Below, one piece after another: positions 53,056-61,401 of a DNA stretch of 64,000 nucleotides (its first letter is position 1; each line of letters begins with the position of its first letter). The translations under genes were made by a program, and so were the position numbers. Below the pieces are notes generated by a model that was not told the origin of the DNA, did no database searches, and was given only the letters and a program-made list of their open reading frames with translations. This DNA is from Rhizobium sp. 2MFCol3.1. GTDB taxonomy: Bacteria > Pseudomonadota > Alphaproteobacteria > Rhizobiales > Rhizobiaceae. The stretch spans positions 235,927 through 299,926 of the forward strand of contig NZ_KB898356.1 of the NCBI RefSeq assembly GCF_000377565.1, given 5' to 3'.

Positions 53056-54444
53056 ATGGGCAATGAACAGCTGACCGAGGCGGCGCTTTCCAAGAAGCTC
53101 ACCCATCTCGAAGCGCTTTCGGCACGATACGCCAATCCCGATTTCATGATCGCGCCCGGCGGCCATGTGCAGACGATCGCGACCGGTCACTATACGGTCA
53201 CGGGTCTCTCGCGCCATCTGCGCTTGGGAGAGTTCGTCGCCCACAAGTCTTCAACGGGCGTGCATCTTGGTGAGGTCGTTCGCGTCGAGCCGGATCTTGC
53301 CTATGTCTGCCCCATCGAGCCGGGCGAACCGATCGGTATCCATGACACCGTCATCCGCAAGGGTGCCTTCCGCATCGCGCCGTCGGATAGCTGGTGCGGC
53401 CGGACCATCAGCTCGCTGTGCGAGCCGATCGACGGCAAGGGACCTGTTGTCGAGGGACTGAAGCGCCGCTCGATCTCCAACACCGCACCGCCGTCGATGA
53501 CACGCCAGCGTGTCGAGAAGGGTTTCAAGACCGGCGTGCGCGCGATCGACATCTTCTCGCCGCTGTGCCTCGGCCAGCGCCTCGGCATTTTCGCCGGCTC
53601 GGGCGTCGGCAAGTCGACGCTGCTCTCCATGCTTGCGCGCGCGGACGCATTCGACAAGGTCGTGATCGCGCTGGTTGGCGAACGTGGCCGCGAGGTTCGC
53701 GAATTCATCGAGGATACGCTCGGCGCCGACATGCAGAAATCGGTCGTGGTCGTGGCGACCAGCGACGAAAGCCCGATGCTGCGCAAGATGGCGCCGCTGA
53801 CGGCGATCACCATCGCCGAGCATTTTCGCGACCAGGGCGACAACGTGCTCCTGATCGTCGACAGCGTCACGCGTTTCGCACACGCCATCCGCGAAGTCGC
53901 GACCGCCTCCGGCGAACCGCCGATCGCGCGCGGCTATCCGGCATCCGTCTTCACAGAACTGCCGCGCCTTCTTGAGCGCGCCGGCCCCGGCCCCGAGGGC
54001 ACGGGCACCATCACGGCCATCATCTCGATCCTCGTCGATGGCGACAATCACAACGATCCGATCGCCGACTCCACCCGCGGCATTCTCGACGGCCACCTGG
54101 TGCTCCAGCGCAGCCTCGCCGACGAGGGCCGCTATCCGCCGATCGATCCGCTCGCCTCGATCTCGCGTCTGGCCCGCAAGGCCTGGACGCCGGATCAGGA
54201 GAAGCTGGTCTCGCGTCTCAAGGCGCTGGTTCACCGTTACGAGGAAACCCGCGACCTTCGCCTGATCGGCGGCTACCGGCAGGGCGCCGATCCGGATCTC
54301 GACATGGCGGTGAAGCAGGTGCCCATCATTTACGACGTATTGAAGCAATCGCCCGGCGATCAGCCATCCCCGGATTCCTTCGCCGATCTGGCGGGAGCCC
54401 TGAAGGCGGCTGCCGGTATCGGCAATCAGCCGGTGCGCAGATAG
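53056..54444 (+). CDS. fliI: Flagellum-specific ATPase FliI
   Basis: The 462-aa ATPase powers flagellar export. Walker A is Ala-Gly-Ser-Gly-Val-Gly-Lys-Ser (180-187), Walker B Leu-Leu-Ile-Val-Asp-Ser (265-270), and the Gly-Tyr-Pro-Ala-Ser-Val-Phe motif lies at 293-299. No fliH gene is beside it in this window. It follows flgF by 16 bases and precedes an uncharacterised membrane protein. Confidence 0.98.
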   Translation: MGNEQLTEAALSKKLTHLEALSARYANPDFMIAPGGHVQTIATGHYTVTGLSRHLRLGEFVAHKSSTGVHLGEVVRVEPDLAYVCPIEPGEPIGIHDTVIRKGAFRIAPSDSWCGRTISSLCEPIDGKGPVVEGLKRRSISNTAPPSMTRQRVEKGFKTGVRAIDIFSPLCLGQRLGIFAGSGVGKSTLLSMLARADAFDKVVIALVGERGREVREFIEDTLGADMQKSVVVVATSDESPMLRKMAPLTAITIAEHFRDQGDNVLLIVDSVTRFAHAIREVATASGEPPIARGYPASVFTELPRLLERAGPGPEGTGTITAIISILVDGDNHNDPIADSTRGILDGHLVLQRSLADEGRYPPIDPLASISRLARKAWTPDQEKLVSRLKALVHRYEETRDLRLIGGYRQGADPDLDMAVKQVPIIYDVLKQSPGDQPSPDSFADLAGALKAAAGIGNQPVRR

Positions 54445-54488
54445 CCGAATTAGAAGATAGCCGACGCTTGAAGATAGAAAGACCACAC

Positions 54489-55034
54489 GTGACCGATTTC
54501 GACGATGACGAAAAGATTCCGCCGCTGAAGCCGCAGGGCCGTCGCAGGTCGACGTTCAACGATCGCGTTCTCACGGTCGCGGGCCTGCTGCTCGCCGGTG
54601 CTTCCGCGATTTTTCCGTGGTACGTGTTCTTCAACGAAAACAAGTTCGGCATCAATGTCGCCGAGGGCGACCGCACGCGCGACCTGCCGAACTGGCCGGC
54701 GCGCAATGTCTTCAGCGTTTCGCCGCTGGCGATGGCCAACAAGAACCCGCCGGAAGTAAAGCCGGAGGTCCCGGTCGATCCGCTGACGACGGCAACGGTC
54801 TCCTCCATCGGCAAGGAAGACAACAAGGGTGCGCCTGCCGAAGAGCAGCCGTTCCCCGGCAAGTCGGCTTTCCGCCTGTTGCATGTCGCCAACGGCCGCG
54901 CGCTGATCGAGGACACATCGGGCATGTACGTCGTTCGCGTGGGCTCGATCCTGCCGGATGAGAGCCGCCTCGCGACACTCGAGCAGCGCGACGGCAAGTG
55001 GGTGATCATCACCTCCAAAGGCGAGGTCTACTGA
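54489..55034 (+). CDS. Membrane-anchored hypothetical protein of the fliI locus (181 aa)
   Basis: The GTG at 54489 is the preferred start; a TTG at 54468 is possible. An acidic, then basic N-terminus precedes one transmembrane helix (about 30-50). A Pro-rich linker follows, then a C-terminal domain of about 65 residues with the pattern Gly-x-Ala-Leu-Ile-Glu-Asp, Val-Gly-Ser-Ile-Leu-Pro, Trp-Val-Ile-Ile-Thr-Ser-Lys-Gly. This looks like the HR domain of GspC/PilP secretion proteins. Its position between fliI and the flgB terminator suggests a flagellar role that is not known. Confidence 0.75.
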   Translation: MTDFDDDEKIPPLKPQGRRRSTFNDRVLTVAGLLLAGASAIFPWYVFFNENKFGINVAEGDRTRDLPNWPARNVFSVSPLAMANKNPPEVKPEVPVDPLTTATVSSIGKEDNKGAPAEEQPFPGKSAFRLLHVANGRALIEDTSGMYVVRVGSILPDESRLATLEQRDGKWVIITSKGEVY

Positions 55035-55064
55035 CATAGCCGATTTCGGGAAATGCCGGTTTCC

Positions 55065-55097
55065 AAGGCTCCTCCGCACCCGCGGTGGAGCCTTTTT
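55065..55097 (+). terminator. Intrinsic terminator before flgB
   Basis: AAGGCTCC and GGAGCCTT form the outer stem, CCGC and GCGG the inner, with one T-T mismatch between them; a T run follows. It ends the flgF-fliI transcript. Confidence 0.9.
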
Positions 55098-55202
55098 CGT
55101 CTCCGCCGATGCCGGCTCGCCCTTATGAAGCAAGAACGCATTCTCCGTAAGTCTGACGCAAGATTACCCACCTAGGTTCACGGCAGTAAAAAGGAGAGTT
55201 CC

Positions 55203-55595
55203 ATGCAACCGATTCAACTGTTCGACTTGGCCTCGCGGCAGGCGGAATGGCTGACGATTCGTCAGGAAGTCGTTGCCGGCAACATCGCGAACGCCAACAC
55301 GCCAAAGTATCGCGCCAAGGACATCACGCCGTTCCAGGCCGTTCTCGACCATTCGGACGTTGCCATGGCGCGGACCAATGCCGCGCATCTGAGCGGCAAC
55401 GATCTCAGCACCAAGAACGACATCGACATCAAGGATGCGGCGCTGGATGAGGAAATGGGCGTGCAGGAATCGGGCAACACGGTCGGTCTGGCCGAGGAGC
55501 TCTCCAAGTCTGGCGAAATCAAGCGCCAGTATGAGCTGAACACCTCGCTGGTGGGGTCTTTCAACCGAATGATGCTTATGACGGTGAAGAGCTAA
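55203..55595 (+). CDS. flgB: Flagellar basal-body rod protein FlgB
   Basis: The 130-aa rod protein shows the rod motif Asn-Ile-Ala-Asn-Ala-Asn-Thr-Pro (about 28-35). An AAGGAGA site lies before the ATG. It begins the flgB-to-fliP operon, in which almost every gene overlaps or abuts the next. Confidence 0.95.
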   Translation: MQPIQLFDLASRQAEWLTIRQEVVAGNIANANTPKYRAKDITPFQAVLDHSDVAMARTNAAHLSGNDLSTKNDIDIKDAALDEEMGVQESGNTVGLAEELSKSGEIKRQYELNTSLVGSFNRMMLMTVKS

Positions 55596-55599
55596 GATC

Positions 55600-56016
55600 A
55601 TGGATCCTTTGTCTGCAGCAATGAAAATCGCTGGTTCGGGTCTCGAGGCGCAATCGACGCGCCTGCGTATCGTGTCCGAAAATATCGCCAACTCGCGCTC
55701 CACGGGCGACACCCCCGGCGCTGATCCCTACCGCCGCAAGACGATTACCTTCGGCGAAGCGGTCGATCGCGCCAATGGCGTCACCACCGTCAACGTCAAG
55801 AAGCTGGGCGTCGATCAGTCGAAGTTCAGCACCGAATTCGACCCCAACAATCCCGCCGCGGACGCTCAGGGCGTGGTCAAGCTTCCCAACGTCAACATGC
55901 TGGTCGAAATGGCCGACATGCGCGAAGCTAACCGCTCCTACGACGCCAACCTGCAGACCATCAAGCAGTCCCGCGATCTGATCACGTCGACCATCGACCT
56001 TCTGAAGAGCCAATAA
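55600..56016 (+). CDS. flgC: Flagellar basal-body rod protein FlgC
   Basis: The 138-aa rod protein has Asn-Ile-Ala-Asn-Ser-Arg-Ser-Thr and Asp-Pro-Tyr-Arg-Arg-Lys near the N-terminus and the typical Asn-Arg-Ser-Tyr-Asp-Ala-Asn-Leu-Gln C-terminal helix. It ends in a TAATG overlap with fliE. Confidence 0.96.
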   Translation: MDPLSAAMKIAGSGLEAQSTRLRIVSENIANSRSTGDTPGADPYRRKTITFGEAVDRANGVTTVNVKKLGVDQSKFSTEFDPNNPAADAQGVVKLPNVNMLVEMADMREANRSYDANLQTIKQSRDLITSTIDLLKSQ

Positions 56017-56342
56017 TGATTAACAGCGTAAACAGCCTCAGCTCCCTGTCGATCACGCGCGATCTGAGCGGCGTCGATCTCGGCAAGTCCCAGGCCTCGT
56101 CGTCGGCGCAGAGCGCCACCAACGATGCCAGCTTCGCATCCGTCCTCGGCAACGCGGCCACCAACGCCGTCAATTCGATCAAGGGCGCTGAAAACATGTC
56201 CTTCGAAGGCATCAAGGGCACCGCGACCACGCGCGAAGTCGTCGATGCCGTGATGCAGGCGCAGCAGACCCTTCAGACCGCCATTGCCATTCGAGACAAG
56301 GTCGTTTCGGCCTTCCTCGAAATCACCAAGATGCAGATGTAG
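56016..56342 (+). CDS. fliE: Hook-basal body complex protein FliE
   Basis: The 108-aa adaptor links the MS ring to the rod. The C-terminal helix pair has Asp-Ala-Val-Met-Gln-Ala-Gln-Gln-Thr-Leu and Ile-Arg-Asp-Lys-Val-Val. The ATG shares a base with the flgC stop. Confidence 0.95.
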   Translation: MINSVNSLSSLSITRDLSGVDLGKSQASSSAQSATNDASFASVLGNAATNAVNSIKGAENMSFEGIKGTATTREVVDAVMQAQQTLQTAIAIRDKVVSAFLEITKMQM

Positions 56343-56361
56343 TTGATTTGAGGATTAAGCC

Positions 56362-57150
56362 ATGAGAGCGCTTGCCATTGCAGCAACGGGCATGGATGCC
56401 CAGCAGACCAACCTTGAGGTCATCGCGAACAACATCGCGAACATCAATACCACAGGCTTCAAGCGCGCCCGCGCCGAGTTCACCGATCTGCTATACCAGA
56501 CCGAACGCGCCCAGGGCGTCTCCAACCGCGCCAACCAGGCGATCGTGCCCGAGGGCGCCAATATCGGTCTTGGTGTCCAGACATCGGCTGTCCGCAACCT
56601 GCACATCCAGGGCGAATTGGCACAGACCGGCAACGACCTCGACGTGGCGCTGATCGGCCGTGGCTTCTTCCAGATCCAGGCGCCTGACGGTACGACGCTC
56701 TACACCCGCGCCGGCGCGTTCAACAAGAACGAGACCGGCCAGATCGTCACCGTCGACGGCTACACCGTCGCGCCGAACATCACCATTCCCGTCGGTTCGA
56801 CGCAGCTTACCATCAGCCGCTCCGGCGAAGTCACCGCGGTGTTGCCGGGCCAGACAGCGCCCACGACTCTCGGACAGCTGCAGATCGCCGACTTCGTCAA
56901 CGAAGCAGGCCTGAAGCCGCTCGGCGACAACCTCTTCCAGGAAACGCCGGCTTCCGGCCAGCCTGTTGTCGGCACGCCCGACGATCCGGGCTACGGCTAT
57001 CTCAAGCAGAGCTACCTGGAATCGTCCAACGTCGACCCGGTGAAAGAAATCACCGAGCTGATCTCGGCGCAGCGCGCTTACGAAATGAACTCCAAAGTCA
57101 TCACCACCGCCGACGAAATGGCCTCCATCGTCAGCAAGAACCTGAAGTAA
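56362..57150 (+). CDS. flgG: Flagellar distal rod protein FlgG
   Basis: The 262-aa rod protein has [10 protein letters not shown] (about 25-34) and the C-terminal Gln-Arg-Ala-Tyr-Glu-Met-Asn-Ser-Lys. It forms the distal rod inside the P and L rings. It lies between fliE and flgA. Confidence 0.97.
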   Translation: MRALAIAATGMDAQQTNLEVIANNIANINTTGFKRARAEFTDLLYQTERAQGVSNRANQAIVPEGANIGLGVQTSAVRNLHIQGELAQTGNDLDVALIGRGFFQIQAPDGTTLYTRAGAFNKNETGQIVTVDGYTVAPNITIPVGSTQLTISRSGEVTAVLPGQTAPTTLGQLQIADFVNEAGLKPLGDNLFQETPASGQPVVGTPDDPGYGYLKQSYLESSNVDPVKEITELISAQRAYEMNSKVITTADEMASIVSKNLK

Positions 57151-57167
57151 CAGGGAAGGGCCGAAAC

Positions 57168-57653
57168 ATGACGTTTTGCCGGGTAGAACATCTTCGTGGA
57201 TGGGCGAAAGCCGCACTCGTTGCGGCCCTGACTCTTTCGGCGCCGACGGCTTTTGCCGCCGCCAACATGGGTTACGCGGTCATTCCGACCACCATCATCT
57301 ATCCCGGCGAAACGATCTCCAGCGCCCAGCTGCAGGAAGTCGAGGTCACCAACCCCAACCTGCAGGGCGATTACGCCAAGTCCATTCGTGAGGTGGACGG
57401 CATGATCTCCAAGCGCACCCTGCTTCCCGGCCAGTCGATCTCCGTCTCGGCGCTGCGCGAACCCTACACCGTTACACGTGGTTCTTCGATCCGCTTGGTC
57501 TTTACGGTTGGCGCTATGGCAATCTCGGCCGCCGGCTCCCCGCTTGAAGACGGCATGACCGGCCAGATGGTCCGTGTCCGCAACATGGACTCCGGCGTCA
57601 TCGTCAGCGGCACCGTGCTCGCGAACGGCACCATACACGTGGCTGCAAAATGA
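57168..57653 (+). CDS. flgA: Flagellar P-ring chaperone FlgA
   Basis: The 161-aa periplasmic chaperone has a signal peptide ending Ala-Phe-Ala-Ala and a SAF-type beta-clip domain (Arg-Thr-Leu-Leu-Pro-Gly-Gln-Ser-Ile). It helps assemble FlgI into the P ring. The stop overlaps flgI by ATGA. Confidence 0.93.
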   Translation: MTFCRVEHLRGWAKAALVAALTLSAPTAFAAANMGYAVIPTTIIYPGETISSAQLQEVEVTNPNLQGDYAKSIREVDGMISKRTLLPGQSISVSALREPYTVTRGSSIRLVFTVGAMAISAAGSPLEDGMTGQMVRVRNMDSGVIVSGTVLANGTIHVAAK

Positions 57654-58771
57654 AGATCCTATTTCGCCTTTTCATCGCACTCGCAATGCTCGCGCCGAAC
57701 GTCCTGGCTGTCACGCCGGCGTCGGCAATGAGCTCGCGCATCAAGGATATCGCCTCGCTGCAGGCGGGCCGCGACAACCAGCTGATCGGCTACGGCCTCA
57801 TCGTCGGTCTCCAGGGGACCGGCGACGGCTTCCGTGCATCGCCCTTCACCGAACAGTCGATGCGCGCGATGCTGCAGAACCTCGGCATCTCCACGCAGGG
57901 CGGCCAGTCGAACGCCAAGAACACCGCGGCCGTCATGGTCACTGCCAATCTGCCACCGTTCGCAAGCCCCGGCAGCCGGCTCGACGTCAACGTCAGCTCG
58001 CTGGGTGATGCCACGTCGCTGCGCGGCGGCACGCTGATCATGACCTCGCTATCGGGTGCCGATGGCCAGATCTACGCCGTTGCCCAGGGCTCGGTTGTCG
58101 TCTCCGGCTTCACGGCGCAGGGCCAGGCCGCAACCGTTACCGAAGGCGTGACGACGGCCGGCCGCGTCCCAAGTGGCGCCATCATCGAGCGTGAACTTCC
58201 TTCGCGCTTCAAGGATTCGGTCAATCTCGTTCTGCAGCTTCGCAATCCGGATTTCTCGACCGCCGTTCGCATCGCCGATGTGGTCAACGGCTACGCCCGC
58301 GCGCGGTTCGGCGGCCCGGTCGCCGAGCCGAAGGATGCGCAGGAAGTCGTCGTCCAGAAGCCCCGCGAAGCGGACCTGACGCGCCTGATGGCCGATATCG
58401 AAAATCTCGCAGTCGAGACCGATACGCCGGCCAAGGTCGTCATCAACGAGCGGACGGGCACGATCGTCATCGGCGCGGACGTCCGCGTCTCACCGGTCGC
58501 CGTCAGCTATGGCACGCTCACCGTGCAGGTCACCGAGACGCCGCAGGTCATTCAGCCGGAGCCCTTCTCGCGCGGCGTCACCGCCGTCCAGCCGCAGACC
58601 GATATCCAGGCGCAGCAGACGGGTGGCAATGTCGCGCTGCTCGACGGACCTGACCTGAAAACGCTGGTGGCCGGCCTCAACAACATCGGCGTCAAGCCGG
58701 ATGGCATCATCGCCATCCTGCAGGGCATCAAGTCGGCCGGTGCGCTGCAAGCGGAGCTTGTTCTGCAATGA
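57650..58771 (+). CDS. flgI: Flagellar P-ring protein FlgI
   Basis: The 373-aa P-ring subunit has a signal peptide of about 26 residues. The mature start is Ser-Arg-Ile-Lys-Asp-Ile-Ala, and the conserved Leu-Ile-Gly-Tyr-Gly-Leu-Val-Gly type motif is here as Ile-Gly-Tyr-Gly-Leu-Ile-Val-Gly. It overlaps motE by ATGA. Confidence 0.97.
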   Translation: MKILFRLFIALAMLAPNVLAVTPASAMSSRIKDIASLQAGRDNQLIGYGLIVGLQGTGDGFRASPFTEQSMRAMLQNLGISTQGGQSNAKNTAAVMVTANLPPFASPGSRLDVNVSSLGDATSLRGGTLIMTSLSGADGQIYAVAQGSVVVSGFTAQGQAATVTEGVTTAGRVPSGAIIERELPSRFKDSVNLVLQLRNPDFSTAVRIADVVNGYARARFGGPVAEPKDAQEVVVQKPREADLTRLMADIENLAVETDTPAKVVINERTGTIVIGADVRVSPVAVSYGTLTVQVTETPQVIQPEPFSRGVTAVQPQTDIQAQQTGGNVALLDGPDLKTLVAGLNNIGVKPDGIIAILQGIKSAGALQAELVLQ

Positions 58772-59316
58772 CGAAGATCTCTTTTGCGAACATGACGGTT
58801 TCGGAACTGGCGAAGCGCCTGGTCTTGCCCGCGGCCGCCGTCGTCATGCTGACCATCCCCGGCGCTTTCGCGCAGGAAGCGCGCACCTCGGCGGGCGGCG
58901 AGCTGACGTCCGAGGAAGAAATCAAGCAGTTCTGCAGCAACATCGCCGAGCCCGCCCGTGACCAGCGCTACCTGCTGCAGAAGCAGGAACTCGACAAGCT
59001 CCGGGCCGACGTCGACAGCCGCATGGCCGAAATGACGAAGCGCCGCGACGAGTATCAGGACTGGCTGAAGCGTCGTAACGATTTCCTGAAGCAGGCCGAG
59101 GCCGGGCTGACCGATATCTACAAGAAGATGAAGCCGGACGCCGCGGCGCTGCAGCTTCAGGAAGTGAAGGTCGAAGTGGCGGCCGCCGTGATCATGCGGC
59201 TGAACGCCACGCAGTCGAGCCTGATCCTGAACGAGATGGACCCGCAGAAGGCTGCGGTCATCGCCAACATCATCGCCAGCGCGTCCGATCCCAATACGTC
59301 GAAGGACCCCTCATGA
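58768..59316 (+). CDS. motE: Motility protein MotE
   Basis: The 182-aa exported protein has a signal peptide, a coiled coil rich in Glu, Arg, Lys and Gln (about 50-115), and a C-terminal segment with an MgtE-N-like pattern (Leu-Asn-Glu-Met-Asp-Pro-Gln-Lys-Ala-Ala). In S. meliloti MotE is a periplasmic chaperone needed for stable MotC. It lies between flgI and flgH with ATGA overlaps on both sides. This arrangement is characteristic of rhizobia. Confidence 0.93.
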   Translation: MTKISFANMTVSELAKRLVLPAAAVVMLTIPGAFAQEARTSAGGELTSEEEIKQFCSNIAEPARDQRYLLQKQELDKLRADVDSRMAEMTKRRDEYQDWLKRRNDFLKQAEAGLTDIYKKMKPDAAALQLQEVKVEVAAAVIMRLNATQSSLILNEMDPQKAAVIANIIASASDPNTSKDPS

Positions 59317-60029
59317 AAAAGCGTTTCCCGGTCGCGATTGCCGCTGTTGCCATTCTGGCCGGCTGCCAATCCCCGCAGGCGATCAACGAGATCGGCCGTG
59401 CGCCCGCCATGAGCCCGATCGGCAGCGGTCTTGCCTACGGCCAGACGCAGCAGATGTCGATGTATCCGAAGCAGCCGCGCCAGGTCGCCCAGGGCTATTC
59501 GCTCTGGAGCGATTCCAAAGCCGCGTTGTTCAAGGACGCCCGCGCGCTCAACGTCGGCGATATCCTGACGGTCAACATCTCGATCAATGACAAGGGCTCG
59601 TTCGAAAACAACACGAACCGCAGCCGCACCAACAGCAGCGGCCTGAACTGGGACGCGCAGGCCAACATTCTCGGCTGGAACCCGTCGTCGAAAACCGACG
59701 TCACCTATGGTTCCGACACGAGCACGGATGGCAAGGGCAAGATCGAGCGCACCGACAAGCTGAACCTGATGGTCGCGGCCGTCGTCACCGGCATTCTCGA
59801 AAACGGCAACCTTGTCGTCAGCGGCTCGCAGGAAGTGCGCCTGAACCAGGAACTGCGCATCTTGAACGTCGCCGGTATCGTGCGTCCGCAGGACGTGACC
59901 GCCAACAACGAAATCTCCTACGACAGGATCGCCGAAGCGCGCATCTCCTATGGTGGCCGCGGCCGCCTGATGGAAGTGCAGCAGCCGCCGCGCGGCCAGC
60001 AGGCCGTCGATATCCTCTCGCCACTCTAA
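59313..60029 (+). CDS. flgH: Flagellar L-ring lipoprotein FlgH
   Basis: The 238-aa protein begins with a lipoprotein signal whose lipobox is Leu-Ala-Gly-Cys (Cys18). The Leu-Asn-Val-Gly-Asp-Ile-Leu-Thr-Val motif follows, then a C-terminal Arg/Gly segment ending Asp-Ile-Leu-Ser-Pro-Leu. It forms the outer-membrane L ring. It starts in the motE stop and precedes fliL by 11 bases. Confidence 0.97.
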   Translation: MKKRFPVAIAAVAILAGCQSPQAINEIGRAPAMSPIGSGLAYGQTQQMSMYPKQPRQVAQGYSLWSDSKAALFKDARALNVGDILTVNISINDKGSFENNTNRSRTNSSGLNWDAQANILGWNPSSKTDVTYGSDTSTDGKGKIERTDKLNLMVAAVVTGILENGNLVVSGSQEVRLNQELRILNVAGIVRPQDVTANNEISYDRIAEARISYGGRGRLMEVQQPPRGQQAVDILSPL

Positions 60030-60040
60030 GGTCCGGCAAA

Positions 60041-60550
60041 ATGGCAGACGCAGAAGGCACCGAGGGCCAGCCGAAGAAGAAGTCGGCGATGATGATGACG
60101 ATCATCGGCCTCGCCGTCCTGACCCTCCTTGGCGGCGGCGGTGGCTGGGTCGTCGGCGGCATGATCGCGCCAAGCGTGAAGTCCGCGCAGCAGGCCGAGC
60201 AGCCTGCTGCTGCAGCCGAACCGGCAAAGGCCGGCGAGACCGGGCTCCAGAAGATCTCGACGGAAGCCAACAACGTCGTTCAGCTTGAGCCGATCACCTC
60301 GAACCTCGCCTATCCCTCGGAGAACTGGGTTCGCCTCGAAGTGGCGCTGCTTTTCTCCGGCCCGCCGGATGTGAAGCTCGCCGAGGATATCCACCAGGAT
60401 ATCATGGCCTATATCCGGACCGTTTCGCTGCAGCAGATCGAGGGCCCGCGCGGCTTCGAATATCTTAGGGATGACATTCAGGAGCGTGTTGACCTTCGGG
60501 CGCAGGGACGCGTATCGAAAGTCATGTTCAGGACCTTCGTCATCGAATGA
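60041..60550 (+). CDS. fliL: Flagellar basal body-associated protein FliL
   Basis: The 169-aa protein has a short cytoplasmic start (about 15 residues), one transmembrane helix (17-40) and a periplasmic FliL domain. The helix is preceded by Lys-Lys-Lys. FliL supports stator function and torque. It overlaps fliP by ATGA. Confidence 0.94.
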   Translation: MADAEGTEGQPKKKSAMMMTIIGLAVLTLLGGGGGWVVGGMIAPSVKSAQQAEQPAAAAEPAKAGETGLQKISTEANNVVQLEPITSNLAYPSENWVRLEVALLFSGPPDVKLAEDIHQDIMAYIRTVSLQQIEGPRGFEYLRDDIQERVDLRAQGRVSKVMFRTFVIE

Positions 60551-61284
60551 TTCGATTCCTAGTGATCTTGGCTGCCATGATGGCGGTCCCGGAGCTGGCG
60601 CATGCGCAGCAGCTCCCGTCGAACCTGCTCAACCTGCCGGTAGACGGTTCGGTTGCGGCATGGATCATCCGCACCTTCGGTCTTTTGACCGTTCTGTCGG
60701 TCGCGCCCGGCATTCTGATCATGGTGACAAGCTTCCCCCGCTTCGTCATCGCATTCTCCATTCTGCGCACCGGCCTCGGCCTCGCCTCCACCCCCTCGAA
60801 CATGATCCTCTTGTCGCTGTCGCTGTTCATGACCTTCTATGTCATGCAGCCGACCTTCGATCAGGCATGGCGGGATGGCGTTCAGCCGCTCTTGGCGAAC
60901 CAGATCAACGAACAGCAGGCTGTCGAACGCATCGCCGAACCGTTCCGTACCTTCATGACGCGCAACACGCGCGACAAGGATCTGGCGCTATTCGTCGATC
61001 TCGCCCGTGAGCGCGGCCAGACGGTCGATACCGGCGCCACGATCGACTACCGCGTGCTCGTCCCCGCCTTCATGATCTCGGAAATCCGGCGCGGCTTCGA
61101 AATCGGCTTCCTGGTCGTTCTTCCCTTCCTCGTCATCGACTTGATCGTCGCGACCATTACCATGGCCATGGGCATGATGATGCTGCCGCCGACATCGATC
61201 TCCCTGCCGTTCAAGATCCTGTTCTTCGTGCTGATCGACGGCTGGAATCTGCTCGTCGGCAGCCTGGTTCGATCCTTCAACTAA
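60547..61284 (+). CDS. fliP: Flagellar type III export protein FliP
   Basis: The 245-aa export-gate protein has a signal-like N-terminus ending Ala-His-Ala-Gln, four transmembrane helices, and the family signature Met-Ala-Met-Gly-Met-Met-Met-Leu-Pro-Pro-Thr-Ser-Ile-Ser-Leu-Pro-Phe-Lys. It forms the core channel with FliQ and FliR (not here). It ends at a strong hairpin. Confidence 0.97.
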   Translation: MIRFLVILAAMMAVPELAHAQQLPSNLLNLPVDGSVAAWIIRTFGLLTVLSVAPGILIMVTSFPRFVIAFSILRTGLGLASTPSNMILLSLSLFMTFYVMQPTFDQAWRDGVQPLLANQINEQQAVERIAEPFRTFMTRNTRDKDLALFVDLARERGQTVDTGATIDYRVLVPAFMISEIRRGFEIGFLVVLPFLVIDLIVATITMAMGMMMLPPTSISLPFKILFFVLIDGWNLLVGSLVRSFN

Positions 61285-61328
61285 AGCGCCATACGCGGCC
61301 GCACGAACACACCATACATCTTTCAAAA

Positions 61329-61359
61329 CAAAAGGCCGGCGCAGATCGCCGGCCTTTTG
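61329..61359. terminator. Bidirectional terminator between fliP and the GT41 gene
   Basis: A 13-bp perfect stem (CAAAAGGCCGGCG and complement) with a five-base loop and A/T-rich arms lies between convergent genes; it can end transcription from both sides. Confidence 0.88.
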
Positions 61360-61401
61360 TCTTGGTGTCTATGAGAGATCGCGAACCCGTCGCGGCCCAG
61401 G

